Part shown: piece after piece, positions 16,410-25,494 of the stretch
Numbering within the stretch: position 1 is the first letter of the stretch
Layout of the letters: each line of letters begins with the position of its first letter
Notes under the pieces: model-generated
What the model was told of the DNA's origin: nothing
The model's input: the letters and a program-made list of their open reading frames with translations, nothing else
The model's database searches: none
Assembly (NCBI RefSeq): GCF_000621505.1
Contig: NZ_JHYD01000034.1
Span: forward strand, 27,747-91,746
From: Ruminiclostridium cellobioparum DSM 1351 = ATCC 15832
Lineage (GTDB): Bacteria; Bacillota; Clostridia; Acetivibrionales; DSM-1351
Direction: 5' to 3'
Length of the DNA stretch: 64,000 nucleotides
Translations under genes and position numbers: made by a program

Positions 16410-17756
16410 TCAGACTTCGATTACCTCTATATCCAACAGCTTGCACATAAGGCGCATTTCATCGGCCACATCCTCCCAAACAAGGCTGTAGTGGTGCGGA
16501 ACTCCTTCTTCTGCTATCCTGTACAAAACCTCGCGGACAGGAGTCTCCATTTTAACATTTACCATCACACCCTTGGTTACAACCTTTGTAGGTACTGCCT
16601 CGCCTTTTGCAAGGAACAGCTTGTAATGGTCTCTGATCTTGCACATTCTTGCGATTGTGACCCTGCCTGGTTTCAATGCAGTGTAGAAGGCCGTTCCCTG
16701 TCCTGCCAGGGGGTGGTTGGACAGCTTGATGGCACTTCCGGGATCCTTCAATTTTCTGCCCGCCTGACCGCAATGCCAGAATAATGCGGTATTTTCCTTT
16801 TCATCGATATTGATGAGGTCACTCATAAAGACTGTGGTATCAGTCAGGTAATTTTGTATGAGCATGGCAATGGTAGCATCCATGTCTCCCTCGCAACCGA
16901 TTATAAAGCCCTCATCGGCCATTCTTGACAGTACGGCACACGGCGTGGTTTTCAGGACTCCCATTTCGGGCCAGCACTTGATGATACCTGCATTCAGCCC
17001 CTGCTCCTCGATCAGGTTCCTGAGTGCAAGATACAATCTGGAATGGTTTTCGAGATATTCGTCGGATATTTCAATGGTTTTGATTTCACTGCGGATTTTT
17101 TCCATATCCTTTTTAACTTCCTGGGCATCAATTGCTGCCATGCTGTCAAATATGGGTTTTAAATCAAACTCTTCAATTTTGATGCCGAAAAGTCTTCTTA
17201 TCAATGTTTCATCAAAGGTTGAACTGTAGAAGGCAGTGGGCCTGTATCCCAAAAGTCCCAGAAAAGTCTGTCTGAGCCTTTTCAGGGTATTGTAAACTCT
17301 GACATACTGTCTTACTTCCCTTGCAGTTCTTTCATCGGTATTGCTCCCATATACAAAATGGAATTTATGTCCCAGTCTGTGCATTGCAGCCGCATTCATG
17401 GTCGCCGCAACCAGACTGTTTGCCATGAGTCTTCCGCCGTCGAAGGGTGGTTCGTATGGTGCCCAGATAATTACGGGTACCTTGAGCTCTTCGCCTATAT
17501 ATGTAGCGGCATAATCACCTGTAAAGGCACCGAGTACGAGAACAACCAGGTCTACGGATTTGGTCCTGAAATATTCCGTTGTATCCTCTACATCCTTATT
17601 ATTTATTGCTATATTTTCAGTCTTGACAATATTTATTCCGGAGCAGTTGTCTTCAAGCCACTTCCCATATTCGGCATGCCTGCCGGTGGGCAGCTCACGC
17701 GGCCATCTGCCTGAAACGGTAGTTATTAAACCAACATTAAGCTTTTTTTGTTCCAT
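16410..17756 (-). CDS. L-fucose/L-arabinose isomerase-like protein
   Basis: A 448-residue cytoplasmic protein related to the FucI/AraA superfamily (COG2407 type). Recognisable parts are the N-terminal Rossmann-like opening LNVGLITTVSGRWPRE, the AFTGDYAATYI segment, ECxGD-like GCEGDMDATIAM near residues 295-306, and a C-terminal domain ending HHYSLVWEDVADEM with a paired-His motif. Members interconvert aldoses and ketoses using Mn2+; several also belong to less understood branches. It follows the aldolase by 30 bases with a good GGAGG. It would supply the ketose that the adjacent PPi-kinase and aldolase use. The substrate is not assignable. Confidence 0.8.
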   Translation of the reverse strand: MEQKKLNVGLITTVSGRWPRELPTGRHAEYGKWLEDNCSGINIVKTENIAINNKDVEDTTEYFRTKSVDLVVLVLGAFTGDYAATYIGEELKVPVIIWAPYEPPFDGGRLMANSLVAATMNAAAMHRLGHKFHFVYGSNTDERTAREVRQYVRVYNTLKRLRQTFLGLLGYRPTAFYSSTFDETLIRRLFGIKIEEFDLKPIFDSMAAIDAQEVKKDMEKIRSEIKTIEISDEYLENHSRLYLALRNLIEEQGLNAGIIKCWPEMGVLKTTPCAVLSRMADEGFIIGCEGDMDATIAMLIQNYLTDTTVFMSDLINIDEKENTALFWHCGQAGRKLKDPGSAIKLSNHPLAGQGTAFYTALKPGRVTIARMCKIRDHYKLFLAKGEAVPTKVVTKGVMVNVKMETPVREVLYRIAEEGVPHHYSLVWEDVADEMRLMCKLLDIEVIEV

Positions 17757-17786
17757 GATTTTTCCTCCTGTCAGCGATTAGATTAC

Positions 17787-18653
17787 CTATGCTTTGTTTG
17801 CCGAACCCGAAAGCTCGATTATTTCCTTGATGGTACCTTCCAGCTTCTTTTCTGCAAACTGTGATATCTTCCAGGAATGTCCCTGGTGATCAAGAGTGTC
17901 TATGCCTTCCTTGTAGAATTCCACGTATTTATGTCTTACAAGTGTACCGAAGTTTATCTTGGCAACACCTGTTTTGATTGCCTCCCTGACTGTCTCATCG
18001 GGCATTCCGGTACAGCCGTGCAGTACAAGCGGAATATCCGTAATATCCCTGACCTGTTTCAAAATATCAAGACGGATCAGCGGTTTGCCCTTATAAAATC
18101 CGTGTGCATTTCCTATTCCAACGGCAAGCATATCAGGTGTACATAATGAAAGGAATTTCTTTACATCCTCAACATTGGCTATATTCTTGTTGTCCATTAC
18201 AGCTCCGGCGCCATCAAGCCTTACAAGTTCTCCGACTTCGGCTTCAACGGGCACTTCAAAGGATTTGCAGGCTTTTATGACTTCATTTGTATGCATCGCA
18301 TTGTCTTCAATGGATTCTGCAGAGCAGTCAAGCATAATTGAAGTAAATCCGTATTTCAGTGATCTCATACAGGTATCGAAGGAATCCCCGTGATCCAGAT
18401 GTATGGCTACAGGTACTGAAACCTTGTTTGCAAGCCATTTGCACACCTCAGCAAACCAGTCGTCTCCTGAATACTTTCCTGTAGCTACATAGTGGGCCAG
18501 TATTATTGGAGACTTCATTTCTTCTGCTGCATAGCAGACTGATCTGATAATGTCATAATTTCCGCCCTGGGTGTTTATGGCCGGAACTGCATAACCTCTT
18601 TTTTGAGCATCCAATATCATTTCTTTACTTGTAACCAACATATTATTTAACAT
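17787..18653 (-). CDS. Class II fructose/tagatose-bisphosphate-type aldolase
   Basis: A zinc-dependent ketose-bisphosphate aldolase of about 284-288 residues. The metal-site motif is IHLDHGDS near residues 80-90; further zinc ligands are NAHGFYKG near 178 and LVLHGCTGMPDE near 205, the usual LHGGSG being LHGCTG here. The VEAEVGEL strand lies near residue 135. It cleaves a ketose bisphosphate to dihydroxyacetone phosphate and an aldehyde. It lies between the PPi-phosphofructokinase and isomerase genes, giving the order kinase-aldolase-isomerase-TIM. Either of two ATGs four codons apart could be the start. A second class II aldolase is at 42746. Confidence 0.92.
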   Translation of the reverse strand: MLNNMLVTSKEMILDAQKRGYAVPAINTQGGNYDIIRSVCYAAEEMKSPIILAHYVATGKYSGDDWFAEVCKWLANKVSVPVAIHLDHGDSFDTCMRSLKYGFTSIMLDCSAESIEDNAMHTNEVIKACKSFEVPVEAEVGELVRLDGAGAVMDNKNIANVEDVKKFLSLCTPDMLAVGIGNAHGFYKGKPLIRLDILKQVRDITDIPLVLHGCTGMPDETVREAIKTGVAKINFGTLVRHKYVEFYKEGIDTLDHQGHSWKISQFAEKKLEGTIKEIIELSGSANKA

Positions 18654-18674
18654 CCTCTCTAATAATTTTTATGT

Positions 18675-19862
18675 TTAAAGTTTTGGAACACTTATTTTGG
18701 ATAATGCCGCATATTTTGGAAGCGGAGCTCCTATAAGGGGCGTACAGTAATCAATGAATTCCTTCCTGATCCCGTTTCCTCTCTCATTTATCCACTCAAG
18801 GGGGAACTTTCTTTCGGCATTTGCAACTTTTTCAAGGGGAACCAGCTCAAATTCATAGCTGTAAGGCTTGCTTGAAGTTCTCCTGATTGCTGCCATAAAG
18901 CCTGTTTTGCCCTCCACCGCAGCTTTAACGGCAAATGCACCTGCTCCTATTGCTTCCTCCCTGTCAATGTCTGACTGCATGGGGATGGATGCTCTTCCAA
19001 GAAGCCCGGGTTTTTCGGCCCTTGATTTTATACTGAGCCTGTTTATGATTTTATCCGACAATGCCTGGGCAACTCCTCCCGGAACCTTGTGCCCGAAGCC
19101 GTCCACCAGACCGGTATCGGCAATGGAAACCCCGTTTGCATCCACCAGGCCTTCGCTTGCAACTACAAGAACTCCTTTTGTCTTGGAGTGCCACATCCTG
19201 ACATCTTCAAGAAATTCCTCCTCGTTAAACGGTCTTTCGGGCAGATAAATAAGCTGAGGCCCCGCTACTGTATCTGTTTTTGCAAGTGCTGTGGCTGCCG
19301 CAAGCCAGCCTGCATTTCTGCCCATTATTTCAAGCACTATAACGTGAATGGGAAGCGCTTCTACTTCTTTTGCAAGCTCCATGGCCGATATGGCGGCATA
19401 TCTTGCGGCACTTCCGAACCCGGGGCAGTGATCGGTAAATTCAAGGTCATTATCTATGGTTTTCGGAATGCCGACAACTTTCATGTCGTAGCCTGATTCC
19501 CCGGCAAGCAGGGCCACTTTGTTGCAGGTATCCATGGAATCATTTCCGCCGTTGTAAAAGAAATATCTTATGTTGTATTTTTTGAATATTTCCAAAAGAA
19601 CAGGATAGTCCTTATCACTTAATTTTCTTCTGCAGGAGCCTGTTGCCGATGCAGGTGTATAGGGCAGCAAATCAATGTTTTCCTGGGGTTCTCTTCCCAG
19701 GTCAATGAATTCTTCCTTAAGAACTCCTTCAATTCCATATCTTGCACCGTAAATACCCTTAATCTGCGCGTGTTTTTTAGCTTCGGTTATTACTCCGTAT
19801 AAGGATGAATTAATAACTGCGGTTGGACCGCCGCCATGCGCCACAAGCAAATTTCCTTCCAT
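18675..19862 (-). CDS. pfp: Diphosphate-dependent 6-phosphofructokinase
   Basis: A 395-residue phosphofructokinase. The Asp in GGNDS (105-109), where ATP-dependent enzymes have Gly, and the Lys in GIPKTIDND (131-139), where they also have Gly, mark it as diphosphate-dependent. The substrate-binding MGRNAGWLAA segment lies near residues 205-215. PPi-PFKs are reversible and often accept other ketose phosphates, for example sedoheptulose 7-phosphate. It is the first gene of the unit that continues with aldolase, isomerase and TIM paralogue. The ATG follows GGGAGGCGG. A TATAAT (minus strand, 19886-19891) lies upstream without a good -35, as expected for an activator-dependent promoter. Confidence 0.94.
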   Translation of the reverse strand: MEGNLLVAHGGGPTAVINSSLYGVITEAKKHAQIKGIYGARYGIEGVLKEEFIDLGREPQENIDLLPYTPASATGSCRRKLSDKDYPVLLEIFKKYNIRYFFYNGGNDSMDTCNKVALLAGESGYDMKVVGIPKTIDNDLEFTDHCPGFGSAARYAAISAMELAKEVEALPIHVIVLEIMGRNAGWLAAATALAKTDTVAGPQLIYLPERPFNEEEFLEDVRMWHSKTKGVLVVASEGLVDANGVSIADTGLVDGFGHKVPGGVAQALSDKIINRLSIKSRAEKPGLLGRASIPMQSDIDREEAIGAGAFAVKAAVEGKTGFMAAIRRTSSKPYSYEFELVPLEKVANAERKFPLEWINERGNGIRKEFIDYCTPLIGAPLPKYAALSKISVPKL

Positions 19863-19885
19863 TTTTCCGCCTCCCGAATATATTC

Positions 19886-19891
19886 ATTATA
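19886..19891 (-). promoter_or_regulatory. Putative -10 box of the pfp operon
   Basis: TATAAT on the minus strand, 24 bases before the pfp start. Seventeen bases further upstream is CAAGTC, a poor -35, which fits dependence on the divergent AraC activator. Confidence 0.5.
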
Positions 19892-19957
19892 TTGTTGCGT
19901 ATTTAATTGACTTGATACAAGTATAAGCCTATAATTATATTAAATGAATGCATAGTT

Positions 19958-20000
19958 TTGCCGTTTATATACACAATATTGCTGTTTGAACAAACGGCAA
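19958..20000. promoter_or_regulatory. Inverted repeat in the pfp/araC divergent region
   Basis: Arms TTGCCGTTT and AAACGGCAA are 25 bases apart. The sequence between and around them resembles 35320-35375 (shared TGCCG, TATATACACAA, ATTGC, TGT, CAAAC in the same order). It lies upstream of both divergent genes, so an AraC operator is possible; a decayed repeat is the alternative. Confidence 0.4.
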
Positions 20001-20098
20001 GACAGTTAATTATAGGAATCAGAGCCTGCCTGGCATCCCGGTTTGGATGGAAAAGCGCCCGGATTTGGATGGATTTTAGGTGCGGAGGAATTAAGCTT

Positions 20099-20953
20099 AT
20101 GATTGATATCTCAGGCCATTTGAGAGATTATAAACAGGAATGCGGATTTGAGGATAAAGATAATTTTCTCACTGTTAATTGCTGTGGATTTCAGAAGTTT
20201 ATAACCAAAAATTTTGCCAGGCACCGTGAAAAGGGGCGGCTGGACTACCAGGCAATATATATAATAAAGGGCAGGGGCTGCTACAAGGTTGACGGCGATT
20301 TTGTAAACGTTGAAGAAGGGAATGTCATTATATACAAACCCGAAGAGGAACAGCACTACATATATGACTTTACCCATTGCCCCGAGGTATACTGGGTTCA
20401 CTTTACAGGTTCCGGAGCGGCTTCATGTCTTGAAAATACCGGCCTTACCGGAAAAAAGGTCTATAATATCGGCTTAAGCAATACCTGCATTGAACTCTAT
20501 AAAAAAATGATAAATGAACTCCAGATAAAAAGATCCCTGTTTGATCAGATTTCAAACGGGATGTTGATTGAGCTGCTGTCACAGATGGGAAGACGGCACA
20601 AGGAATTGTCAAACGGTACAAACCGCCTGAAGGATGCCAGCCTGCAAAAAGTCATAGAAAATATGCACTCCAGCTATAACCTGCAGTGGACGGTCAAGGA
20701 TTTTGCCAGGGAATGCAATCTGAGCACCTACAGGTTTATTCACAATTTCAAGGAGTATACCGGAATGTCTCCCATTGAATACCTCACAAAAATAAGAATA
20801 GACAAGGCCAGGGAATTACTCCTGGACTCATCTCTCAACATAAGTGAAATATCAAATGTTATAGGCTATGAAAACCCTCTTTATTTCAGCCGTGTTTTTA
20901 AAAACTCCACGGGGCTGCCTCCCAGTGATTTCAGAAAGGAGGTCCATTCATAG
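20099..20953 (+). CDS. AraC-family transcriptional regulator
   Basis: A 284-residue AraC regulator. The N-terminal cupin-like sensor (about 25-120) includes a GRGCYKVDGDFVNVEEGNVI strand cluster and a YWVHFTG motif. The C-terminal region has two helix-turn-helix units: WTVKDFARECNLSTYRFIHNF and the second around ISEISNVIGYENPLYFSRVF. An upstream in-frame start at 19958 is unlikely; the ATG at 20099 has a GGAGGAA site and begins with the conserved sensor. It is divergent from pfp and probably controls the pfp-larA unit. Its last six bases overlap the convergent GH51 gene. Confidence 0.92.
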   Translation: MIDISGHLRDYKQECGFEDKDNFLTVNCCGFQKFITKNFARHREKGRLDYQAIYIIKGRGCYKVDGDFVNVEEGNVIIYKPEEEQHYIYDFTHCPEVYWVHFTGSGAASCLENTGLTGKKVYNIGLSNTCIELYKKMINELQIKRSLFDQISNGMLIELLSQMGRRHKELSNGTNRLKDASLQKVIENMHSSYNLQWTVKDFARECNLSTYRFIHNFKEYTGMSPIEYLTKIRIDKARELLLDSSLNISEISNVIGYENPLYFSRVFKNSTGLPPSDFRKEVHS

Positions 20954-22957
20954 CAGTATTTTAAAATCAATTGCGTATACCGAATGGGCCTTAAGCACAA
21001 AATGCGGGCCTTCCGCCTTGCTTGTTTTTGGCTTGATCCTTCCGGTATCCAGGGCATGGTTGATATCTCTGTAATGCTCTCCTGTCAATTCCCACATTTC
21101 AACCTCTTTACCGGAGTTAAAACCCTCCAGCTCAATATGGACCTCAACATCCTCAAGACTCCTGTTTGCCGCAAACAACGTCAGTATATTTCCGGCCCTG
21201 TTCAGACAGGCCACAGAATCAATTACCGGCAGGTCTTTCAAGTCCATATTGTTATCTTTGACCTCTACCGAATATTTTTCGCAGTTAATATCTGTATCCA
21301 CCATATACGCAATATCTTTTTTGGCATATATCTGTAAAATGTAATAAGCGGGAGTACCGTAAACAACAGTGTCCTTTCCGCTCCATCCTGGTACTCTTCC
21401 CTTCGATTGATCCGAACAGCTGTCTCCCACCCTGATGCAGCCTCCGGTCCAGCCGTTCACCAAATCGGAAAAATTGGTTATGGCCACCATGCCGCTGTTT
21501 CTTATAAACTCATTCAGATTTGCTGCCACAGCCACTCCTGCCTCAAGCGTATGTTCATCCGGCAAACCTTTACGGACTGTGTTGGGCAAATACATTGTGT
21601 TATATTCCGTTATTGCATATTTGATATGCCGATAACCCGGATTGTTTTTTATAATCTGGTCTGTGGCGCCAAGAATATGCCGTGTTACCTCGGGGAAGGA
21701 AACGATGGCTTTAAATTTTTCCTCGTCACTTGAGCCCTTGTCCATGCCCAGCCGCCCATAACCGTGGTATATGTGTATTGCCACGAAATCAAGATATTCT
21801 CCTGCGCTTTCAAGCAAGGTGCCGTTCCATTCAGGCACCACATCCCCGCAGCCTATCAGCAGTATACCGGGGTCGGCTTTTTTCATTGCCCTGGAGAACT
21901 CAGCACACCTTTTTCCGTATTCTTCGGCATTGCAGTGTCCAACCTGCCATTCCCCGAATATTTCATTTCCTACCTGCCAGTATTGCACATTGTAAGGCTC
22001 CACGTGTCCGTTTCTGGCTCTGAGTGCTCCCATGGGGGTGCTGCTGTCTCCGTTGCAGTACTCTATCCATTGCGCAGCCTCCTCCGGTGTTCCCGATCCT
22101 GCATTGATACATATCATAGGTTCTGAATCCAGCTTCCTGCACAATTCAATAAATTCATCGGTGCCGAAATACTTGTTGGACATGCCTCCCCATGCTTCAT
22201 TGTACATGTTGGGTCTCTGATAAAAGGGCCCGACTCCGTATTTCCAGTGATATGCGCTTATTACGTTCCCTCCGAAGCGGAGCATACGCGGATTTAAGGC
22301 TTCGATGTATTCATACACCTCTTTTTTCACATATGCCACATTGTCAGCAGGAAGCATGGATATGTGGTCAATCCAAAGCATGCCGGTGGATACCGAATCC
22401 CGCCACGGATATTTTTCCGAGTCCACGCCAACCCTGAATTCGGCATTGCCGCAGTCCTCTGATATTTCCAGCCTGCATTCACATTCCTGCCAGTCATGGC
22501 CGGGCAGTTCAACTACGGTTCCTGCAAGCCTTTTGTTCTCTTCGCAATCAAATATTTCAATATTAATATTGTCCAGCTCGGGAGAGGATCTGGCATACAT
22601 TTTAATAATGTATTCAACATTTCCTTTTACCGAAATTCTCTGAGCTATTCCCGAGTATGCGCAGTCATCGCTGACCATGCTGATTTTCTGACTGTTGCCT
22701 GAGTGAAGATAAGCCGCGGGCTCCAGTGCATATTTTGTATTTTTGCCGTTGGTCACGGGATACCAGGGGCCAGAGACACCTCTATGGCACATGTCCTCCT
22801 CCTCAAAATCCATATCCTTCAGAACATATGCCAGCATGCCATCCATAAAATCCCGTATATCCTCGATGAAATGTGAAAATATGTACGGGCTTATTTCATT
22901 ATCCGCTTTTTTTGCGCCGTTAACTTTTATTACTGTATTTTTAAATATTGTTATCAT
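20948..22957 (-). CDS. Alpha-L-arabinofuranosidase, glycoside hydrolase family 51
   Basis: A 669-residue retaining arabinofuranosidase. The general acid/base Glu is in YWQVGNEIFGEW near residue 340. The nucleophile Glu is probably in YAITEYNTMYL near 460. A carbohydrate-binding-like jelly-roll insertion occupies about residues 70-210, and the C-terminal beta-sandwich follows the barrel. No signal peptide is seen, so arabinan or arabinogalactan oligosaccharides would be processed inside the cell. It is the last gene of the importer, beta-helix, rhamnosidase and arabinofuranosidase unit, 102 bases after the rhamnosidase gene. Its stop overlaps the convergent AraC gene by six bases. Confidence 0.93.
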   Translation of the reverse strand: MITIFKNTVIKVNGAKKADNEISPYIFSHFIEDIRDFMDGMLAYVLKDMDFEEEDMCHRGVSGPWYPVTNGKNTKYALEPAAYLHSGNSQKISMVSDDCAYSGIAQRISVKGNVEYIIKMYARSSPELDNINIEIFDCEENKRLAGTVVELPGHDWQECECRLEISEDCGNAEFRVGVDSEKYPWRDSVSTGMLWIDHISMLPADNVAYVKKEVYEYIEALNPRMLRFGGNVISAYHWKYGVGPFYQRPNMYNEAWGGMSNKYFGTDEFIELCRKLDSEPMICINAGSGTPEEAAQWIEYCNGDSSTPMGALRARNGHVEPYNVQYWQVGNEIFGEWQVGHCNAEEYGKRCAEFSRAMKKADPGILLIGCGDVVPEWNGTLLESAGEYLDFVAIHIYHGYGRLGMDKGSSDEEKFKAIVSFPEVTRHILGATDQIIKNNPGYRHIKYAITEYNTMYLPNTVRKGLPDEHTLEAGVAVAANLNEFIRNSGMVAITNFSDLVNGWTGGCIRVGDSCSDQSKGRVPGWSGKDTVVYGTPAYYILQIYAKKDIAYMVDTDINCEKYSVEVKDNNMDLKDLPVIDSVACLNRAGNILTLFAANRSLEDVEVHIELEGFNSGKEVEMWELTGEHYRDINHALDTGRIKPKTSKAEGPHFVLKAHSVYAIDFKILL

Positions 22958-23059
22958 CCCCTGTTTTAATTATATTTTATCTTTTAGGATACAGTCTGCC
23001 ATTTTCCCATTCCATGGGAATAACTGCGGGTCTGGCGTAGGCCCGAATCTACTGCATAT

Positions 23060-25405
23060 TTAACTGATTACCTCTACACCTTCCGGAGCATTTATAATGA
23101 AACTGCCCTTTTCCCACTTCACTGCAATATTACCCTGGGGTATGGGACATTCTATGCGGTAGTCGGTACCGATATCTTTGGGTTTAAGCTTTATCTTCAT
23201 ACAGCCGGGCTCCAATATTTGCAGGCCGATGGTATTTTGTATCATAAACTGGGCAGGTCCCGCAGACCATGCATGGGATATGGAACGCATAACACTGGTA
23301 TAATAACCAAGCCTCCAGCTTCCGTTCATTCCCCATTCCTCAAAGGTGGATGCCGCACCCTTGTCGACCATCCATGCACACCAGCGTTCATGGATGATTT
23401 TGTACGCAAGGTCGTGATGGCCGGCAAGATCAAGCGCCCTGAGAGTAAATGCGGCTGCAAAAGGTTCTGCCATGGTAAATTCCTGTTTCTTTTCTACAAA
23501 TAGGTGATTGATGACAGCCTCCGCCTCATCTCCCGTACACAGACCCCAAAGTATGGCAGCCATGTTTGAATGCTCACTTACACGCCGGGACAAGCGTCCA
23601 TTAAAATTGGCATCCACATAGCAGCCCTTCTCATTGTCAAAGAATCTGGAATTAAAGGCTGCCTTTATACCTGCACGTATATCCTTAAGTACTCCTGACA
23701 TATGTGTGTCGTTCATCAGCTCGGCCATTCTTATCATTTTATCTGCCACACCATAAAATTGAGCATTTAAGAATGCATTTTCACCGGCAACATAACTTTT
23801 CATCCAGTCCACGCCATCAATAAGCGCCCAGTCAATGAATGCCTTATACGGCAAATTACCCAGCAAGCCATGTTCATCCAGCTGGTCTGCAAGGGCGTAC
23901 GCAAGTTTGCATACATGAGGCCAGTACCGGTGTATCCATGCCATATCTCCTGTATATTCATAATGGTTCCATAATGCGTCTGCCCACCATAAGGAGTAAT
24001 CTACGGTAGATGCTCGCCAGTCACCGTTGTCCCAGCTTTGAGTGGTAAATTTTATAAGTCCGTGAGGTAATTGAACCAACCCCGTCTGGTGCAAAAATTT
24101 ACCCGGAAGTTTTGTGTCGCCGAAGCAGGCGTAAATGCCTCCCAGCAGCACTGCGCAGGTATCGCCGCACCATTGGCTTTGTTCACGCCATGGTGTGTCC
24201 ATAATATAGTCGTTGCTGCACAATCTCAGTGTATGCCTGCATATACTGAATAATTTGTCCAACCGGTCATCTCCGCTTTTAAAGGAGCCCCTCAGCTGAT
24301 ATGGATATGTGCGGCTTAATGCGTGCAGGGAATATACCTTTATGGGACTAAAGCAGTCCCTGAAGCGCAGTTTGACAAATCTGAAGGATTCCCATGCAAA
24401 AAATCGGTACTGCTGCCTGCCTTCTCTCAGTATATACCGGCTTGAGCAGTGAAGGGTTTCGATGCTGTTTACGAAATGCCCGTCTACCAGGCGTTCGGCA
24501 TAGCCAACATCTACCATGGCCCCGCCGGGACCTTCCATATCAAATTCAATGTATCCCGTCATTACTTTTCCAAAGTCCAACACAATACAGGGATCGTAAT
24601 ATCCATCCATTAAAAAGGTATGGCTTTGGTGGGCTGTACTGCTGCCAAAACGGGAAGCTCCGCTTTCCCCCAGCAAATTCTCTGAGAACTCAACCAGGCT
24701 GTTTTCCACAGGTTTCCCGGCCAACGAAAGCGCTATGCTGAGATCCTGTCCGCGGACACGGTTTTCAAGTGACAGTGCCTCTTCTACATAACATATGGAA
24801 TGGGCATAAACTTTTTCCTCTGGCAGAAACGGAATATCGCGTTTTATCAAGGGCAAGGGTGCTGCTGTTTTTGCCCTATTCCAATAGCTGCCGTCAAAGC
24901 CCGGCAGCGTCCAGCCTTCGGGACAGAGCCGTGCATCGTAATGCTCCTGATAGCTTACATTGCTGTTTTGGCGGTCATGCTGTGTGTCGCAGCTCCACAT
25001 GGGAGCACGTAAAACATGCCAGCTTTCTTTACCGCTGGAAAGCAGCACCTTGTTATGCGCATCTGTAATCCATGCAATAAAGCATGCATCCTGGCTGCCG
25101 TTCATGTTTTGAACCTCCGCAGCCAGGCAGTTTTGCCGGTCTGCCGAAATAAAATCCTCTGCCGTGTAGCTGTCCAAAATGTTGGCATACGGTGCTGCCG
25201 GCGGCGGTCCCTGTCCGATCAGGCGTCCATTGAGGTACAGCCGGTATTTTTTTATTGCCGAAACATGCAGGGTAAACGGCGGATGAAAGCCTTCTGAAGA
25301 AAACTCCCTGCGAAAAAGGTAGTAGCTGTTGGCTGAAGGCTTCTCTTCATCCGCCCAAATAAATTCTGCCGCCGGACAGACATACTGTAAAATCTTGTCA
25401 ACCAT
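23060..25405 (-). CDS. Alpha-L-rhamnosidase-like glycoside hydrolase (GH78 type)
   Basis: A protein of about 781 residues with the GH78 layout: N-terminal beta-sandwich domains with a sugar-binding fold (residues about 1-330), an (alpha/alpha)6 barrel (about 370-690) and a C-terminal beta-sandwich. The barrel opens with DTPWREQSQWCGDTCA near residue 395, matching the family catalytic region; further acidic motifs are FIDWALIDGVDW near 525 and TFEEWGMNGSW near 690. It would remove terminal rhamnose from imported rhamnogalacturonan oligomers. An ATG at 25417 overlaps the GGAGG; the ATG at 25405 is used. No signal peptide is present, so it is cytoplasmic. Confidence 0.88.
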   Translation of the reverse strand: MVDKILQYVCPAAEFIWADEEKPSANSYYLFRREFSSEGFHPPFTLHVSAIKKYRLYLNGRLIGQGPPPAAPYANILDSYTAEDFISADRQNCLAAEVQNMNGSQDACFIAWITDAHNKVLLSSGKESWHVLRAPMWSCDTQHDRQNSNVSYQEHYDARLCPEGWTLPGFDGSYWNRAKTAAPLPLIKRDIPFLPEEKVYAHSICYVEEALSLENRVRGQDLSIALSLAGKPVENSLVEFSENLLGESGASRFGSSTAHQSHTFLMDGYYDPCIVLDFGKVMTGYIEFDMEGPGGAMVDVGYAERLVDGHFVNSIETLHCSSRYILREGRQQYRFFAWESFRFVKLRFRDCFSPIKVYSLHALSRTYPYQLRGSFKSGDDRLDKLFSICRHTLRLCSNDYIMDTPWREQSQWCGDTCAVLLGGIYACFGDTKLPGKFLHQTGLVQLPHGLIKFTTQSWDNGDWRASTVDYSLWWADALWNHYEYTGDMAWIHRYWPHVCKLAYALADQLDEHGLLGNLPYKAFIDWALIDGVDWMKSYVAGENAFLNAQFYGVADKMIRMAELMNDTHMSGVLKDIRAGIKAAFNSRFFDNEKGCYVDANFNGRLSRRVSEHSNMAAILWGLCTGDEAEAVINHLFVEKKQEFTMAEPFAAAFTLRALDLAGHHDLAYKIIHERWCAWMVDKGAASTFEEWGMNGSWRLGYYTSVMRSISHAWSAGPAQFMIQNTIGLQILEPGCMKIKLKPKDIGTDYRIECPIPQGNIAVKWEKGSFIINAPEGVEVIS

Positions 25406-25494
25406 ATTGACCTCCATGAGCCTGAATTTCCCTTATCCCATGGCAGATGCTCAGAGCATCATACCGTGCAGGAAAATAGTTTATCAACGTTAAC

